64,000 nucleotides of DNA from Sphingobium sp. Z007 (GCF_900013425.1 NZ_FBXK01000005.1:3001501-3065500), one strand, 5' to 3'. Shown: positions 1 through 8,134, counted from the first letter of the stretch. Program-made: numbers and translations. The notes: generated by a model from the sequence alone, not told the origin.

Positions 1-746
1 GTCAGGACGGCGATATTGCCTTCCTCCAGCGCCACGGAGGCGTCATCGGGCGACAATTGCACCGCCCGCGCGATATGCGCTTGCGCCAGGCTCATCTCGC
101 CCGACCGCCGCGCCAGCGTCGCCGACAACAGCCAGCCCAGCGGATCTTTGGGGGCTTGCGCCAGAGCGACTTCCAGCGAATCGCGCGCCGCCTCCGGCTC
201 GTTTAGTGCCACTAACGCCCGTGCCCGGTCCAGATGGACCTCGCCCTTCTCCAGCCCGTCGGGCAATCCACGCGCCAGCGCTGCGTCAAAATCGCCCCGC
301 GCCTTGGGCAGGTCGCCGCTCGCCATTGCGGCATTACCCGCCTGCGCCCAAAGCCTCGCCGCCTCCACCATCTCGCCGCTGCGCTCGGCCTCCTCAGCCG
401 CCTGCTCGAACGCGACGATCGCGGGCGTCCAGCGCTCGGCCCGCGCATAGGCAAAGCCCATACAATGGCGCGCATAGAAGCTGCCCCCGTCGATCCGCCA
501 TTTCTGGGCGAAGGCGACGCCGGCATCGGGCGACTCCATCGCCTGGTCCAGGCACGCCTGGAACGGCGCGGCGAACTTTGCGGGGATCGGCACCTTGCCG
601 TCGGCTCTCGCCGGGGCTGCCGCCGCAGGCGTCGCCGCAGCAACAGCGGCAGCACGTTCCTCCTGCTTTTCCTTGCGGCTGCGGTTCATCACCGCTTCGG
701 TTTCGGGGGAATAGGCCTGGAGCAGGAGCGGCAGGAAAAAGAGCAT
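1..746 (-). CDS. tetratricopeptide-repeat protein (C-terminus beyond window)
   Basis: The leftward frame starts at ATG 746-744 and stays open to the window edge (about 248 residues seen). It begins with a short hydrophobic stretch (MLFFLPLLLQAYS) that may be a signal or anchor, then a charged Ala-rich linker, then helical repeats with TPR-like spacing (residues about 85 onward: paired A-G-x-F/L-x-x-A motifs such as GDLPKARGDFDAALARG). TPR domains mediate protein-protein contacts; no specific partner can be named. The start codon overlaps the stop of the upstream hydrolase gene by one base (TAATG), so the two are probably translationally coupled. Open frames on the other strand here are Arg/Pro-rich shadows. 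Confidence 0.75.
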   Translation of the reverse strand, partial: MLFFLPLLLQAYSPETEAVMNRSRKEKQEERAAAVAAATPAAAAPARADGKVPIPAKFAAPFQACLDQAMESPDAGVAFAQKWRIDGGSFYARHCMGFAYARAERWTPAIVAFEQAAEEAERSGEMVEAARLWAQAGNAAMASGDLPKARGDFDAALARGLPDGLEKGEVHLDRARALVALNEPEAARDSLEVALAQAPKDPLGWLLSATLARRSGEMSLAQAHIARAVQLSPDDASVALEEGNIAVL

Positions 747-1522
747 TAGGGGGTATCCACAATTTGGGCCAACAGGCTGGCGACGGTGCGGATCAACAGG
801 GCAATGTCGCCGTCGCGGGACAGGCGGTGATCGCCGTCTTTAATCAGCAGCGTCTGCACATCGGATGAACGCACCAGCCCCGCCGTCTTCACCGCCACAT
901 ACCAGGGCACGTCGCGATCCTGCTGGCCGTGGAGCAGCCGCACCGGGCAATCGATCCCGATGGGGCCCTCCAGCAGTCGCAACGCCTGCCCCGACTGCCA
1001 GAAGGTTAGCGTCGTGACATAGGGATCGTCGCTGTAGGGCGACGGCTCCTCGATCCGCCCCTCCGTCGCCAGCAGCGCCTTGTCCGCGTCGGTGAAGCCC
1101 CACTCAGTGAAATCAGGCGCGGCAGCGATGCCGACCAGCCCCACCACCCGGTCGGGCCGCGCCAGCGCCACCAGCAACGCCAGCCAGCCGCCCATGGACG
1201 ATCCCACCAGCACCATCGGCCCTTCGACCAGCGCATCCAGCAATAGCAGCACGTCGTCGCGCCAGCTTGCCAATGTCCCGTCTGCAAACCGCCCCTCGCT
1301 GGCCCCGCAACCGGCATAGTCGAGCCGCATCATCGCGCGGCTCTGCGCCGTGGCCCACCGCTCCAGCGCGATGGCCTTGCCGCCCTCCATGTCCGACATA
1401 TAACCCGGCAGGAAGATGATCGTCGGTCCGCTGCCGACCTGGTGCCGATAGGCTAGGCGCAGCCCATCGGGCCGGGCGAACAGCGCGGGCGGGGCGGCAG
1501 GGATAGCGTTCACAATCGGCAT
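746..1522 (-). CDS. alpha/beta hydrolase (ABHD10/palmitoyl-thioesterase-like)
   Basis: This 258-residue protein has the order of an alpha/beta hydrolase: an oxyanion-region strand (IIFLPGYMSDMEG, about residue 35), the nucleophile elbow GSSMGG (Ser about residue 108), an acid in HGQQDRDVPW (about residue 198) and a late catalytic His in KDGDHRLS (about residue 231). The GYMSDMEG and YAGCGASEG motifs resemble the ABHD10-like serine hydrolases common in alphaproteobacteria, which cleave thioesters or small esters; the natural substrate cannot be read from sequence. There is no signal peptide, so it should be cytosolic. It lies one base-overlap upstream of the TPR gene, in the same orientation. 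Confidence 0.85.
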   Translation of the reverse strand: MPIVNAIPAAPPALFARPDGLRLAYRHQVGSGPTIIFLPGYMSDMEGGKAIALERWATAQSRAMMRLDYAGCGASEGRFADGTLASWRDDVLLLLDALVEGPMVLVGSSMGGWLALLVALARPDRVVGLVGIAAAPDFTEWGFTDADKALLATEGRIEEPSPYSDDPYVTTLTFWQSGQALRLLEGPIGIDCPVRLLHGQQDRDVPWYVAVKTAGLVRSSDVQTLLIKDGDHRLSRDGDIALLIRTVASLLAQIVDTP

Positions 1523-1599
1523 CCTTCATGATCTTACGATGGCGATGCCGCCTTAAACCGGCTTTTTGCAATGGCGAGAAAAATATTGAAGACAATGCG

Positions 1600-1627
1600 T
1601 TGACAGCTTTGGGGGACCCGGTTAGAG
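1600..1627 (+). promoter_or_regulatory. sigma-70-like promoter of tRNA-Leu
   Basis: A perfect -35 TTGACA (1600-1605) is followed after 16 bp by TTAGAG (1622-1627), ending 17 bp before the mature tRNA 5' end. This is the expected place for the tRNA promoter. Prediction from consensus only. Confidence 0.6.
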
Positions 1628-1644
1628 GCGCCCTCCTACCCCGT

Positions 1645-1731
1645 GCCCAGATGGCGGAATTGGTAGACGCACCAGCTTCAGGTGCTGGCGATCGCAAGGT
1701 CGTGGAGGTTCGAGTCCTCTTCTGGGCACCA
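1645..1731 (+). tRNA. tRNA-Leu (anticodon CAG)
   Basis: The 87-nt class II tRNA has an acceptor stem GCCCAGA/TCTGGGC, an anticodon stem CCAGC/GCTGG with loop TTCAGGT (anticodon CAG), a long variable arm, a GTTCGAGTC T-loop and an encoded CCA end. Its last 17 bp are repeated at 10131-10147, showing that its 3' end is the attachment site of the neighbouring island; the gene was rebuilt intact on integration. Confidence 0.97.
1715..1731 (+). repeat. attL, 17-bp direct repeat in the tRNA 3' end
   Basis: TCCTCTTCTGGGCACCA is identical to 10131-10147. It comprises the end of the T arm, the acceptor 3' strand and CCA, the standard core for tRNA-targeting integrases. Confidence 0.88.
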
Positions 1732-1820
1732 GTCTTTCTAGGGGCTTGAAATCCTTAGAAAACATTGGAATTGCAGGCTTTTTGACAAGCGTCTAGTACA
1801 AACGTACGAGGACGAAGCCA

Positions 1821-3395
1821 ATGTGTTCCTATTTGCACAAAGCACCCAACGGCATATATTATTTCCGCATGTCCATACCGTTGGACCTCCGCCCTTTTAT
1901 GGGCGGTAAGCGCGAAATCAAAATGTCGCTCGGCCTTAAGGACCGGGACGCCGCCAAACTAGTCATCCCCGATCGTACCAAGGCCGCTCATAAGCTGCTG
2001 GACCGAGCGCGCCGGGATAAGGCCGTTGCCACTGCTCCTGAACCCGCGCTTCCAAAGTCGCCTGCTCGGTTGGACAGGGAGCGGGCGCAATGGGAGTACG
2101 ACCAAGAACAGGCTGCTCTAATCGAAGATGCCGCCTTTGCTGCCGATATGGAGATAGAGGCGTTGGAGCCGATCATGGATGCCCTCGCAGCAGGACATGA
2201 GCCGAACGCTTCGCTTTCTGACATCGCTAGGGCTGGCAGGCTGCTAGTTACACATGAGCGAGAAAAGGCCGATGCAGACAAACGATCTGCCATTGCTAAG
2301 ATGTATGCCCGCTATGGCGAGAATGGCCCCGCAGTAGAAGGTCAAAATCAACCCGTAGATTGCCAAAGCGATCCTCAGCCTACCGGCCCCTGCAAGGGTG
2401 TTTACCTAGATACAGATATTGTCGATGGCTGGGCCGCTGAGCGTAAACCGTCGCCCCGTGGCAAAGACGCCTACTGGCGTGATGCAAAGCTGTTCAACAG
2501 CATGATTGGCCGGAAGTCTGTCGAGCAAATTACCAAGGCCGATGTAATGGCCTACAAGCGAATGCTGATAGCTGACCCTAAGCGGTCGCAGATTAATGTG
2601 AGGGACCGGCTGGCGTATCTCCGTACCCTACTGGAATGGGCGGCGCAGGAAGATATCATCCCCGGCAATCCGGCCCGTGATGTAAAGATGGCTGTCAGTG
2701 AGCGGGGAGAGAAGCGGAAAGACTTTGATACAGATAACCTAACCGCTTTGTTTTCCGGGCCTGTCCATGCCAACCGGGCAATCCCCAAGGACGGCATGGC
2801 TGGCGGGCAGGCAGCGTATTGGCTCCCTCTCATAGCTCTATTCATGGGGGCGCGACGGGAAGAGATTGGCCAGCTTCGCGTATGTGACGTTAAGCGCGTT
2901 CCGTACATTGATGAGGCCGAGCAGCGGCAGGAAGCATGGTGCATCGACATTACCGATACCGGGGATGATGACGCCTTGCCTAATCAGATCAAAAATGAGG
3001 CCAGCAATCGGCTAGTCCCGTTGCATCCCAAGCTGATAGAACTGGGCTTTATTGAGTATGTCGAAAGACTGCCCGATCAAGCTGGGCGGGTGTTTCCCGG
3101 TTTAAAACCCATTGGCATCGGCCAGAAACTAACCGACAAATGGGGGCAATGGTTCAGCCGCTATAAGGTCGCCTGCGGTATTGCCGACAAGGCCAAGGTG
3201 TTTCACTCATTCCGCCATACATGGAAGACCCATGCCGTTGATGCCGGGATACCAGAGCGCATATGCCGCCAGTTTCAGGGACATGAAGGGAAAGATGCTG
3301 CCGATAAATACGGCGCTACTCCTTCAATGCGTGTACTGGTGGCAGCCATAGCAGCCTATCGGGTGCCGGGGTTAAAGCTGAGCGGTACGGAGTAA
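1821..3395 (+). CDS. int: tyrosine recombinase / island integrase
   Basis: This 524-residue phage-type integrase catalyses site-specific recombination between the island and the tRNA-Leu 3' end. The N-terminus (YLHKAPNGIYYFRMSIP) is the arm-binding start of the family common on alphaproteobacterial islands. A long, charged, probably helical segment spans about 60-190. A core-binding domain spans about 195-290, and the C-terminal catalytic domain keeps its residues: Arg in GARREEI (about 345), the HxxR box HSFRH (about 462-465), His in GHEG and the nucleophile Tyr in KYG (about 496). It starts 89 bp after the tRNA with a GAGG-containing ribosome site. Full length and intact catalytic set suggest it could be active. 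Its 3' end overlaps the convergent xre gene. Confidence 0.92.
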   Translation: MCSYLHKAPNGIYYFRMSIPLDLRPFMGGKREIKMSLGLKDRDAAKLVIPDRTKAAHKLLDRARRDKAVATAPEPALPKSPARLDRERAQWEYDQEQAALIEDAAFAADMEIEALEPIMDALAAGHEPNASLSDIARAGRLLVTHEREKADADKRSAIAKMYARYGENGPAVEGQNQPVDCQSDPQPTGPCKGVYLDTDIVDGWAAERKPSPRGKDAYWRDAKLFNSMIGRKSVEQITKADVMAYKRMLIADPKRSQINVRDRLAYLRTLLEWAAQEDIIPGNPARDVKMAVSERGEKRKDFDTDNLTALFSGPVHANRAIPKDGMAGGQAAYWLPLIALFMGARREEIGQLRVCDVKRVPYIDEAEQRQEAWCIDITDTGDDDALPNQIKNEASNRLVPLHPKLIELGFIEYVERLPDQAGRVFPGLKPIGIGQKLTDKWGQWFSRYKVACGIADKAKVFHSFRHTWKTHAVDAGIPERICRQFQGHEGKDAADKYGATPSMRVLVAAIAAYRVPGLKLSGTE

Positions 3396-3623
3396 ATCTG
3401 AAGGAAGCTGACCAAGCGCTTTGGCGATGCGGATCAGATTAAGGAAGGTTACGTTCCGTTCGCCTCGCTCGATCTTTCCCATGTGCGACCGATCTATTTT
3501 AGCTTCATCAGCGAACGTTTCTTGTGACATTCCGGCGGCTTTCCGGGATGCGCGAATTGCTTCACCTAAACGGGCAAGGTTGTTGTCGTCGTCTCTATGG
3601 CCAGCAACTCGTTTCACCGGCAT
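3372..3623 (-). CDS. XRE-family helix-turn-helix regulator
   Basis: This 83-residue protein is almost entirely one HTH_XRE domain: LGEAIRASRKAAGMSQETFA, then DRSHMGKIERGERN as the recognition helix, then LIRIAKALGQLPSDLL. Such single-domain regulators act as dimeric repressors on mobile elements, often of the integrase or cargo. It is convergent with the integrase and overlaps its last 24 bp, so transcription of one runs antisense to the end of the other. The divergent secreted-protein gene begins 65 bp upstream of its start, so a shared control region is possible at 3624-3687. Target unknown. Confidence 0.85.
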   Translation of the reverse strand: MPVKRVAGHRDDDNNLARLGEAIRASRKAAGMSQETFADEAKIDRSHMGKIERGERNVTFLNLIRIAKALGQLPSDLLRTAQL

Positions 3624-3687
3624 TGTGATCGGGTGCCGTCTACTTTATGGCCACGGTATTTACGACCCATTCTGTGGAGCGTCTGTG

Positions 3688-4104
3688 ATGAGGGCAGTTT
3701 ACCTAGGGTTCTTCACGATAATCTTTAATATTGAAGCATCGAGTGCAGCAACCAGCGATTATTTTGACCTATATTGTAGGCCTGTAGAAGTAGGCATGGA
3801 AGTTAATGGAGAATATAAAAAATCGTCTTACGTGCCAGAACAGCCCAGTGTCAGGATGAGTGTTCATCTCGGTCAAAAAGTATGGTGTTACCAACCTTGT
3901 CGCATTCGCGGCGACGTTAAAGAGACTGATTTAGAGCTAAGGATGTCAGGTGGTCCGCCGGGAATCGGTGTCACCGACATGCTAGTTTCGAGAGATAGCG
4001 GCATGATGGTCAGTGCGACCAGACTGAAGAGCAGCATAAGATGGATGACCACCTATGAGTGTGCGAAGAAACCATACACGGCGATGCCCGCAAAGAAATT
4101 CTAA
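3688..4104 (+). CDS. secreted protein of unknown function
   Basis: ATG 3688 follows a GTGGAG ribosome site and gives 138 residues beginning with a Sec-type signal peptide (MRAVYLGFFTIIFNIEASSA, predicted cleavage after the Ala). The mature part has four cysteines (LYC, VWC, QPC and YEC) that could form two disulfides, fitting a periplasmic location. The frame is open further upstream, but that part is antisense to xre and lacks a ribosome site, so I reject it. No family is recognised. The gene meets the leftward unknown operon tail to tail (4-bp overlap with the gene ending at 4101). Its codon use is less GC-biased than the chromosome, as in the rest of the island. Confidence 0.6.
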   Translation: MRAVYLGFFTIIFNIEASSAATSDYFDLYCRPVEVGMEVNGEYKKSSYVPEQPSVRMSVHLGQKVWCYQPCRIRGDVKETDLELRMSGGPPGIGVTDMLVSRDSGMMVSATRLKSSIRWMTTYECAKKPYTAMPAKKF

Positions 4105-4937
4105 CTGAAGTCAATGGGTCCAAGCGGGATGCCAGCCTCACGGCGCGCCTGTTCTCCGGTCGGAGCGGCTCTGATGCCGGTTTCATCCTGAATGTAGCTG
4201 ATGCCTCCCATAGGCGTCCCGTGCCATCGTCGGGCGTCCTCACCCGTCAATGCAGCCCTATATCCGGTCGCGTCATGATAGGGTTTCGTGGGATCATAGG
4301 GTGCGGGCTGGGCGATATCGGAACGGCACTCATTGCTCGACCATATCGACCCAGCAGAATAGCCCGCCTCAGTCCATAAGCCAACGGGGGCAGGGGCTGC
4401 CACAGGCGCGGAAGGAACGGGGCCGGGGCCGGGTGAACCGGCAAACTGAAATTGAGTCTGACGCGCCTCTCCGGGGGCGTGAGTAGTGGCGTCTGGTACG
4501 TCGGGCGTCAGAGCAAACGCGTCATCGCTGTAGCCAAGGGCATCGCCAATATCCCAATTGGCAGTATCGGCTTCGGAGGCATCACCATTTTGGATCGCTA
4601 AAGCTTTTGCGTCCTCAAGGATCATCGGGGCCAAGGCATCCAAATGGCTGGAATTGCCAGTATCGTTGAAAACCGACAAGGCCCGGTCATAGATTGCTAC
4701 CGTGGCTTCGTCGCTATGGTGGATCAGATCGACGGCCATCTCCAACGTAGGTCGGAGAGCGGGAACGCGGTTAGCGAAACCGTCTAGTGCTGCCTTATAG
4801 GCTTTGGCAGCAGGGTTGCCGTTAGCAATGCTGGCTTGGGCCTGTTGCTGGACGGTGCGCGGATTGTGGCCGTGGATGGCAATAAGCGAAAGCGCCGCCT
4901 TAACCTTGATGGCTTGGCGGGGAGAAAGTGCGGTCAT
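4101..4937 (-). CDS. unknown island protein with C-terminal tandem repeat
   Basis: I start this at ATG 4937, which has an AGGA ribosome site seven bases upstream; a longer frame exists but overlaps the upstream gene by far more. The product is about 278 residues. The N-terminal half (MTALSPRQAIKVKAALSLIA...) is alanine-rich and probably helical. A Pro/Ala/Gly-rich linker follows (GSPGPGPVPSAPVAAPAPV). The C-terminus has two copies of a short unit with the pattern G-Y/I-R-A-A-x-T-G-E-x-A-R-R-x-x-G-x-P-x-G-x-I. No signal peptide. It is the last gene of the four-gene leftward operon and overlaps the preceding gene by 38 bp. Function unknown; the repeat may bind a partner or nucleic acid. Confidence 0.65.
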   Translation of the reverse strand: MTALSPRQAIKVKAALSLIAIHGHNPRTVQQQAQASIANGNPAAKAYKAALDGFANRVPALRPTLEMAVDLIHHSDEATVAIYDRALSVFNDTGNSSHLDALAPMILEDAKALAIQNGDASEADTANWDIGDALGYSDDAFALTPDVPDATTHAPGEARQTQFQFAGSPGPGPVPSAPVAAPAPVGLWTEAGYSAGSIWSSNECRSDIAQPAPYDPTKPYHDATGYRAALTGEDARRWHGTPMGGISYIQDETGIRAAPTGEQARREAGIPLGPIDFS

Positions 4938-5484
4938 TGATTTTCCTGTGAATTGAAAAATTGTGCAAGCTGGAATGCGACGGCATAGATTTCTGCTCTG
5001 TCGAGGTGGCCGGGGCGACATGGTGGGCAGGAAGTCCATCAATCAGCCCTCTTTCAGCAGCGGCAACTAGAAGACGGTATGTGAATTTGCATCGCTCTGC
5101 ATCGACATGAGGGCGACCAGCGGCGTCCCACATTCTATAGATATCCTCAGCCGTTCGCTGGGCCTCGGATTGGGCGTCCGCTGAGTAGTTGTAGAGTGCA
5201 GCAGTTTCGACCTTGCCTGACGGGTGCGGCCAGCCCGCATCTATTTTGCGGGCCTTCGACACTATAAGCACAGAAAGGGATGCGACCCGGCCCGGTATAT
5301 CGGCGGCCTCAATTGCAGCCTGATACCCCGCGCTGCCGTCCATCAGCCATTTTGTAATAGCACCCCATTCAACCTCCGCCTTGGCGGCTGCGGCGTAAGG
5401 TCCAGCCCGATTGCAAAGGTCATCTAAATCGGTCGGCTCAATACTGCATTTCGGCTGGTAGTCAGGCGGATAGGTCCGGCTCAT
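4900..5484 (-). CDS. unknown island protein
   Basis: This is a 194-residue soluble protein with no recognised motif. It begins MSRTYPPDYQPKC and has an alanine-rich, probably helical centre and a basic, His/Ser-rich tail (about 160-194) that overlaps the next gene. Its ATG overlaps the stop of the upstream gene (ATGA at 5484-5481), showing a translationally coupled operon. The codon pattern is consistent throughout, unlike a shadow frame. I cannot name a function. Confidence 0.6.
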   Translation of the reverse strand: MSRTYPPDYQPKCSIEPTDLDDLCNRAGPYAAAAKAEVEWGAITKWLMDGSAGYQAAIEAADIPGRVASLSVLIVSKARKIDAGWPHPSGKVETAALYNYSADAQSEAQRTAEDIYRMWDAAGRPHVDAERCKFTYRLLVAAAERGLIDGLPAHHVAPATSTEQKSMPSHSSLHNFSIHRKINDRTFSPPSHQG

Positions 5485-5990
5485 GCAGTCTTGCCTTTAA
5501 AATAGCCACGGGCATGCGCAAGTAGGTAGGTGGACATAGCGGCCTGCGGATCATCTGGCACGAGCGCCTTAATTTCGGTCGGAATTGCATCGGGCCGAAC
5601 GGTCATCAGATATTCGTAGGCGTCAACATCCAGCATACCAAACCCGCTGACGGCATGTTCTTTCGGCACGCTCATCCCTAGCTTCACGTCCCACGTTTCC
5701 TTGGTGTAGATGATCGTGAAAGGGGTGCGCAGTAGACTTTCAGCATCAAGCGGATAGCTTACACGAACGTCACGAAACCCAGCCAATCGCGCTAGCCGCT
5801 GTTCTGTAGCTTCACGAGAAATGGCATCATCAAATTTGCGCTTAGCGGTTTCAAGTGCATTTGAAATCTGTTCGGCTGCAGTAATTGCTGGCTTGCCAAT
5901 AAGGTCAATCATAGCATGCACCTTAGCTAAATTTGAACGCAGGATTTCAATATCAGCAGCAATGGCTACTGAGTTAGTGTTGTCGGTCAT
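5481..5990 (-). CDS. unknown island protein
   Basis: This is a 169-residue soluble protein. Residues about 1-70 look like a coiled or helical region (IAADIEILRSNLAKVHAMID ... QISNALETAKRKFDDAI). The rest is mixed, with a YPLDAESLLRTPFTIIYTKE strand-like segment and a short TYLLAHARGYFKG motif near the end. It is the second gene of the operon, 20 bp after the 6011-6271 gene, with coupled translation into the next one. No family recognised. Such helical N-terminal proteins occur as phage or satellite accessory proteins, but that is only analogy. Confidence 0.6.
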   Translation of the reverse strand: MTDNTNSVAIAADIEILRSNLAKVHAMIDLIGKPAITAAEQISNALETAKRKFDDAISREATEQRLARLAGFRDVRVSYPLDAESLLRTPFTIIYTKETWDVKLGMSVPKEHAVSGFGMLDVDAYEYLMTVRPDAIPTEIKALVPDDPQAAMSTYLLAHARGYFKGKTA

Positions 5991-6010
5991 TATATAATCC
6001 TTTGAGGGTT

Positions 6011-6271
6011 TTATTTGCTACAGGGAGCGAAGACGCCAATCTTACGCTTCTCGTCATGGTAGGTGGCGATAGTGCCAGTATCCCGGTCCACCTGCTCCAT
6101 AAGCTTTTCGATAGGGGGACGCCCCGGTGTGCCGCGTTGGGCATAGTCTGGAATGGCAATGTCCAAGCTGGCCAATGCGAGACGGAAACCAGAAACAATG
6201 CGGCGGTCTGCATTGGAAACATATTGGGCAAGCTGGGGCGCAGCCAGCCGACCAAGATCGACGGGGGTCAT
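6011..6271 (-). CDS. small unknown island protein, first gene of leftward operon
   Basis: I choose ATG 6271, which has AAGGA six bases upstream, rather than an earlier in-frame ATG with no ribosome site. The product is 86 residues (MTPVDLGRLAAPQLAQYVSN...APCSK), mostly helical in its first half (about 5-45), with a charged TYHDEKRKIG segment near its end. It has no known motif. As the promoter-proximal gene of the four-gene operon it is preceded by the long AT-rich region 6272-7070, which probably holds the promoter. Confidence 0.55.
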   Translation of the reverse strand: MTPVDLGRLAAPQLAQYVSNADRRIVSGFRLALASLDIAIPDYAQRGTPGRPPIEKLMEQVDRDTGTIATYHDEKRKIGVFAPCSK

Positions 6272-7070
6272 AGTTATTCCTTTTCGGAGGGGAAGATTTC
6301 GGGAAACTATTTCCCAAAGATGCAGAGAGATGCCCCGCTCCTGCGCAGGGAAACCGGAACGGCTAAATAGAACCGTGTGGGCAAGGGCTTTCATCCCTTG
6401 ATGAGCAATTGTGCAGAGGGTTCGAACCAGTCACCAAATGACCGCATGGCTTAAAGACCGGAACGCACTCGGCTGTATGCACCAGACAGGATCAGGGAAC
6501 ACACACTCGCCTACCATCATCGCCGTCATGACAGATGCGGGCACAATTGCTAATCAAAGAATGAAATATTCTAGATGATAACGTGCATATAAGAAAAGGA
6601 CTAATGCTATATAGTGGATCATTGCAGCATACACATGGTTGGATATCAGTTATTACCATTAGATATAATATATAGATCTAATATTATCTATATATATTGA
6701 TCCAGAGATAAGAGAGTTGTTGATGTATCCCGCCTGTCGTCCCTCCGGCTAGATAGATACAGAAATCGTATATTTCTTAATCTTAGCACTGTGGGACAAA
6801 GCTGATACAATCTTGATCCGTCGATATATCGAGAGTTGATTGTAGAGCCCGCCTGCCGCTGATGCCCGCACACCCCAATGATATGGAACTGTACGCCCTC
6901 CGCTTTCGCTAACCCTTTCAGGCTGTGGCATCATGGAACATTTATCGTATGTCCTACCGCTCTCGCGGCTTACTATTCCATTTCTCGTTATGGAAAACGC
7001 CCCACGGATTTACGGGAGTGTCAATTTCAAAAAGTATCTTCTAGTGTATCCGGTACTATATGATGGGCAT
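6272..7070. other. AT-rich non-coding region between the unknown operon and the IS5-family element
   Basis: I see no credible gene in these 799 bases. About 6540-6840 is strikingly AT-rich for this genome and contains an imperfect palindrome around AGATCT (about 6660-6697), candidate -10 boxes, and two related repeats (6697-6736 and 6813-6855). It probably contains the promoter and control sites of the leftward operon, or an origin-like site of the island; neither is proven. Confidence 0.5.
6697..6855. repeat. pair of degenerate ~40-bp direct repeats
   Basis: The unit at 6697-6736 and the unit at 6813-6855 share TTGATCC, GAGAGTTG, a TTG(A/T)-rich spacer and CCCGCCTG in the same order and orientation. 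They sit upstream of the four-gene operon in AT-rich DNA. Possible binding sites for a regulator or replication/excision protein. Confidence 0.45.
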
Positions 7071-7072
7071 TA

Positions 7073-8131
7073 GGCCGTGAACTCATAAAAGCGTGCATGG
7101 CTCTTGGCTGAACGGATTTGTTTGGCGTAGGGTTCGGGTGATGGTGGACTCATGCCGATAAGCAGCTTCGATTTGATGGTCGCGGTAGCGATCATGATCG
7201 GCTTACCGATAGCAATCATCTTGCTGAACCGTTGGAAGCGGCGCTCAGGATGGTGGCTGCTTGGATGCGTCATCGCCTTCGTTATCATTGGCAACATCAT
7301 CGAGCAGAGCGTCGGGCGGCAATAAACAGGCCTTCCCATTTTCGCCGAACAGTGATTCAGCGTTGGTATGAGCCGATATGATCTGACCGACTTCGAATGG
7401 CGCGTGATTGAGCCGCTGTTGCCCAACAAGCCAAGGGGCGTCCCGCGCGTCGATGACCGGCGCGTGCTGAACGGCATATTCTGGGTGCTGCGATCTGGTG
7501 CGCCATGGCGCGACCTGCCCGAGCGCTATGGGCCTCGCACCACCTGCTACAACCGCTTTGTCCGCTGGCGAAAGGTGGGCGTCTGGGACCGGATGATGGA
7601 CGCCATCACCGCCGCGTATGACGGTGAAATCCAAATGATCGACAGCACTTCCATCCGGGCGCACCAACAGGCTGCTACGGCAAAAAGGGGGATCGAGATC
7701 ATTGTCTCGGTCGATCCCGCGGCGGCCTCACGACCAAAATCCATGCCGTCGTCGATGCGCAAGGGCTCCCAATCCGGCTCGGCCTGACTGCTGGGCAGAC
7801 TCATGACGGGCAAGTTGCAGACGAACTGCTCGACCATCTCGGGCCACACATGATCGTGCTTGCCGACAAGGCCTACGATGCCGACCGCATCCGCACGCTG
7901 ATCGAGGAACAGGGTGCCACGCCAAACATTCCGGCCAAATCCAATAGAAAATGGAGGCCGTGCTTCAGCAAACGGCTCTATCGGGAGCGCAACCTGATCG
8001 AGCGCTTCTTCTCCAAGCTAAAGCACTTCCGCCGTGTCGCCACCCGATACGACAAGCTCGCCGAAAACTTCCTCGCCATGGTCCAGCTCGCATCAATGCG
8101 TCTGTGGTTGCGAGCTTATGAGTCTACGGCC
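7073..8131. mobile_element. IS5-family (IS427-like) insertion sequence
   Basis: The left end begins GGCCGTGAACTCATAA (7073) and the right end, read inward, begins GGCCGTAGACTCATAA (from 8131), an inverted repeat of about 16 bp with two mismatches. Both ends are flanked by TA (7071-7072 and 8132-8133), matching the 2-bp target duplication of the IS427 group. The 1059-bp element holds a frameshifted two-part transposase and, unusually, about 300 bp of leader with a small membrane-protein gene. Confidence 0.85.
7152..7325 (+). CDS. 57-residue membrane protein inside the IS element
   Basis: ATG 7152 to TAA 7325 gives MPISSFDLMVAVAIMIG... with two hydrophobic segments: about residues 6-25 (FDLMVAVAIMIGLPIAIILL) and about 34-50 (LLGCVIAFVIIGNII). 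They are separated by a basic loop (NRWKRRSGWW) and followed by a polar tail. The charge pattern predicts both termini outside and the loop in the cytoplasm. It lies between the left inverted repeat and the transposase gene, in the same orientation, so it travels with the IS. Transposition does not need it; it may be a passenger, or a chance frame in a leader region. No family recognised. Confidence 0.5.
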   Translation: MPISSFDLMVAVAIMIGLPIAIILLNRWKRRSGWWLLGCVIAFVIIGNIIEQSVGRQ

Positions 8132-8134
8132 TAA
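7368..8134 (+). CDS. IS5/IS427-type transposase, two frames joined by -1 frameshift
   Basis: The first frame (7368 onward, MSRYDLTDFEWRVIEPLLPN) contains the N-terminal DUF4096-like domain and the first catalytic Asp (IQMIDSTSIR). The second, one base back, contains GGLTTKIHAVVDAQG, the second Asp (VLADKAYDADR) and the catalytic Glu (RNLIERFFSKLKHFRR). The frames join at the A5G5 run 7682-7691, a slippery stretch used by this group for programmed -1 frameshifting, so the element can be active despite the break. The stop is at 8132-8134, across the right end. Confidence 0.85.

Noticed and set aside
3421..3687. N-terminal extension of the secreted-protein frame
   Set aside because: Antisense to the xre gene, lacks a ribosome site, and would hide the signal peptide that begins at 3688.
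6878..7063. Short forward frame in the AT-rich non-coding region
   Set aside because: No ribosome site or motif; composition looks random.
7368..8134. Transposase broken by mutation
   Set aside because: The two frames join at an A5G5 slippery run in the -1 direction, which fits programmed frameshifting in the IS427 group.
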